Part shown: positions 52,921-53,073 of the stretch, in pieces | Layout of the letters: every line of letters begins with the position of its first letter | How positions within the stretch are numbered: position 1 is the first letter of the stretch | The notes under the pieces: generated by a model | Database searches by the model: none | Told to the model about the DNA's origin: nothing | Seen by the model: only the letters and a program-made list of their open reading frames with translations | Assembly (NCBI GenBank): GCA_028708425.1 | Contig: JAQVYY010000020.1 | Span: 1 to 53,073, forward strand | Reading direction: 5' to 3' | Origin: Bacteroidales bacterium | GTDB taxonomy: Bacteria; Bacteroidota; Bacteroidia; Bacteroidales; Tenuifilaceae | Length of the DNA: 53,073 nt | Position numbers and translations under genes: made by a program

Positions 52921-53073
52921 AGAACAGCAAAATAAGGATATTAATAAAACCTAAATTGAGCGATTTGTGCAAAAAAAGATAAAAGATAGTTTGTTTAATA
53001 CCCTGATAATGTGTAATTTAAAGGTGTCAAAACTAATAAATAACACTTCACCATTTGGGTGCACAAAACTATC
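52921..53073. other. right window edge, no supported gene
   Basis: AT-rich DNA beyond the transposase break point. A short minus-strand open frame entering from the window edge cannot be judged here. Confidence 0.4.

Noticed and set aside
1-53073. tRNA or rRNA genes
   Set aside because: No cloverleaf-like or rRNA-like sequence was recognised in the intergenic gaps by eye; a dedicated covariance scan was not possible.

Overview
The window looks like chromosomal DNA of a member of the Bacteroidota, probably a Bacteroidales/Marinilabiliales-type free-living or host-associated anaerobe. The evidence is a SusC/SusD pair, lipoproteins with short lipoboxes, a SiaB/SiaC (DUF6272/DUF1987) pair, a fused formiminotransferase-cyclodeaminase, a six-domain ribosomal protein S1 with an acidic N-terminus, and several upstream TAnnTTTG motifs (the Bacteroidota -7 promoter element). 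Most of the window is ordinary core genome. The accessory signal is concentrated in about 0-5 kb, 9-11 kb, 16-25 kb and the last 0.6 kb.

Layout. 0.1-4.2 kb (minus): a compact operon of membrane protein, winged-helix regulator, TPR lipoprotein, TonB-dependent receptor and small membrane protein. The receptor is split by a frameshift in a 9-A run, and palindromic candidate operators flank the regulator. 4.2-9.1 kb: a repeat-bearing intergenic region, then pgeF, an OPT-family oligopeptide transporter and peptidase T. 9.1-10.8 kb: a gene-poor array of REP-like palindromes and ~270-bp direct repeats, interrupted by a RelE/ParE-type toxin-antitoxin pair. 10.8-15.9 kb: pdxB-like dehydrogenase, hutI, a DUF4197 lipoprotein and ftcD (histidine degradation). 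16.1-25.4 kb: SusC, SusD, a surface lipoprotein, a terminator, an ORF-less group II intron, and a secreted two-domain M16 protease; this fits uptake and processing of peptides better than of glycans.

25.5-36.1 kb (minus): SiaC, SiaB, THUMP-type rRNA methyltransferase, DEAD-box helicase, S41 processing protease, GMP synthase, RNase Z, a STAS protein and ribosomal protein S1. 36.4-41.6 kb (plus): UDP-glucuronate decarboxylase-like SDR, rfbA, rfbC, rfbD and a phosphohexomutase, which make nucleotide sugars for surface polysaccharide; rfbB is not in the cluster. Then a TauE/SafE transporter converges on a tonB-exbD-exbB-tamB minus-strand block that supplies outer-membrane energisation and assembly. 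tsaD diverges from tamB and is followed by a 7TM-HD phosphohydrolase. The right end carries a truncated, frameshifted transposase remnant.

Functional themes are peptide and amino-acid use (OPT, PepT, SusCD with M16, HutI, FtcD), outer-membrane TonB systems, and envelope sugar synthesis. No tRNA, rRNA or CRISPR array was recognised. The most notable items are the ORF-less group II intron directly after a terminator, a dispersed ~55-150-bp repeat family with five copies in the window, the toxin-antitoxin pair inside the repeat array, the homopolymer-split TonB receptor with its palindrome-flanked regulator, and the SiaB/SiaC pair without its usual SiaA/SiaD partners.
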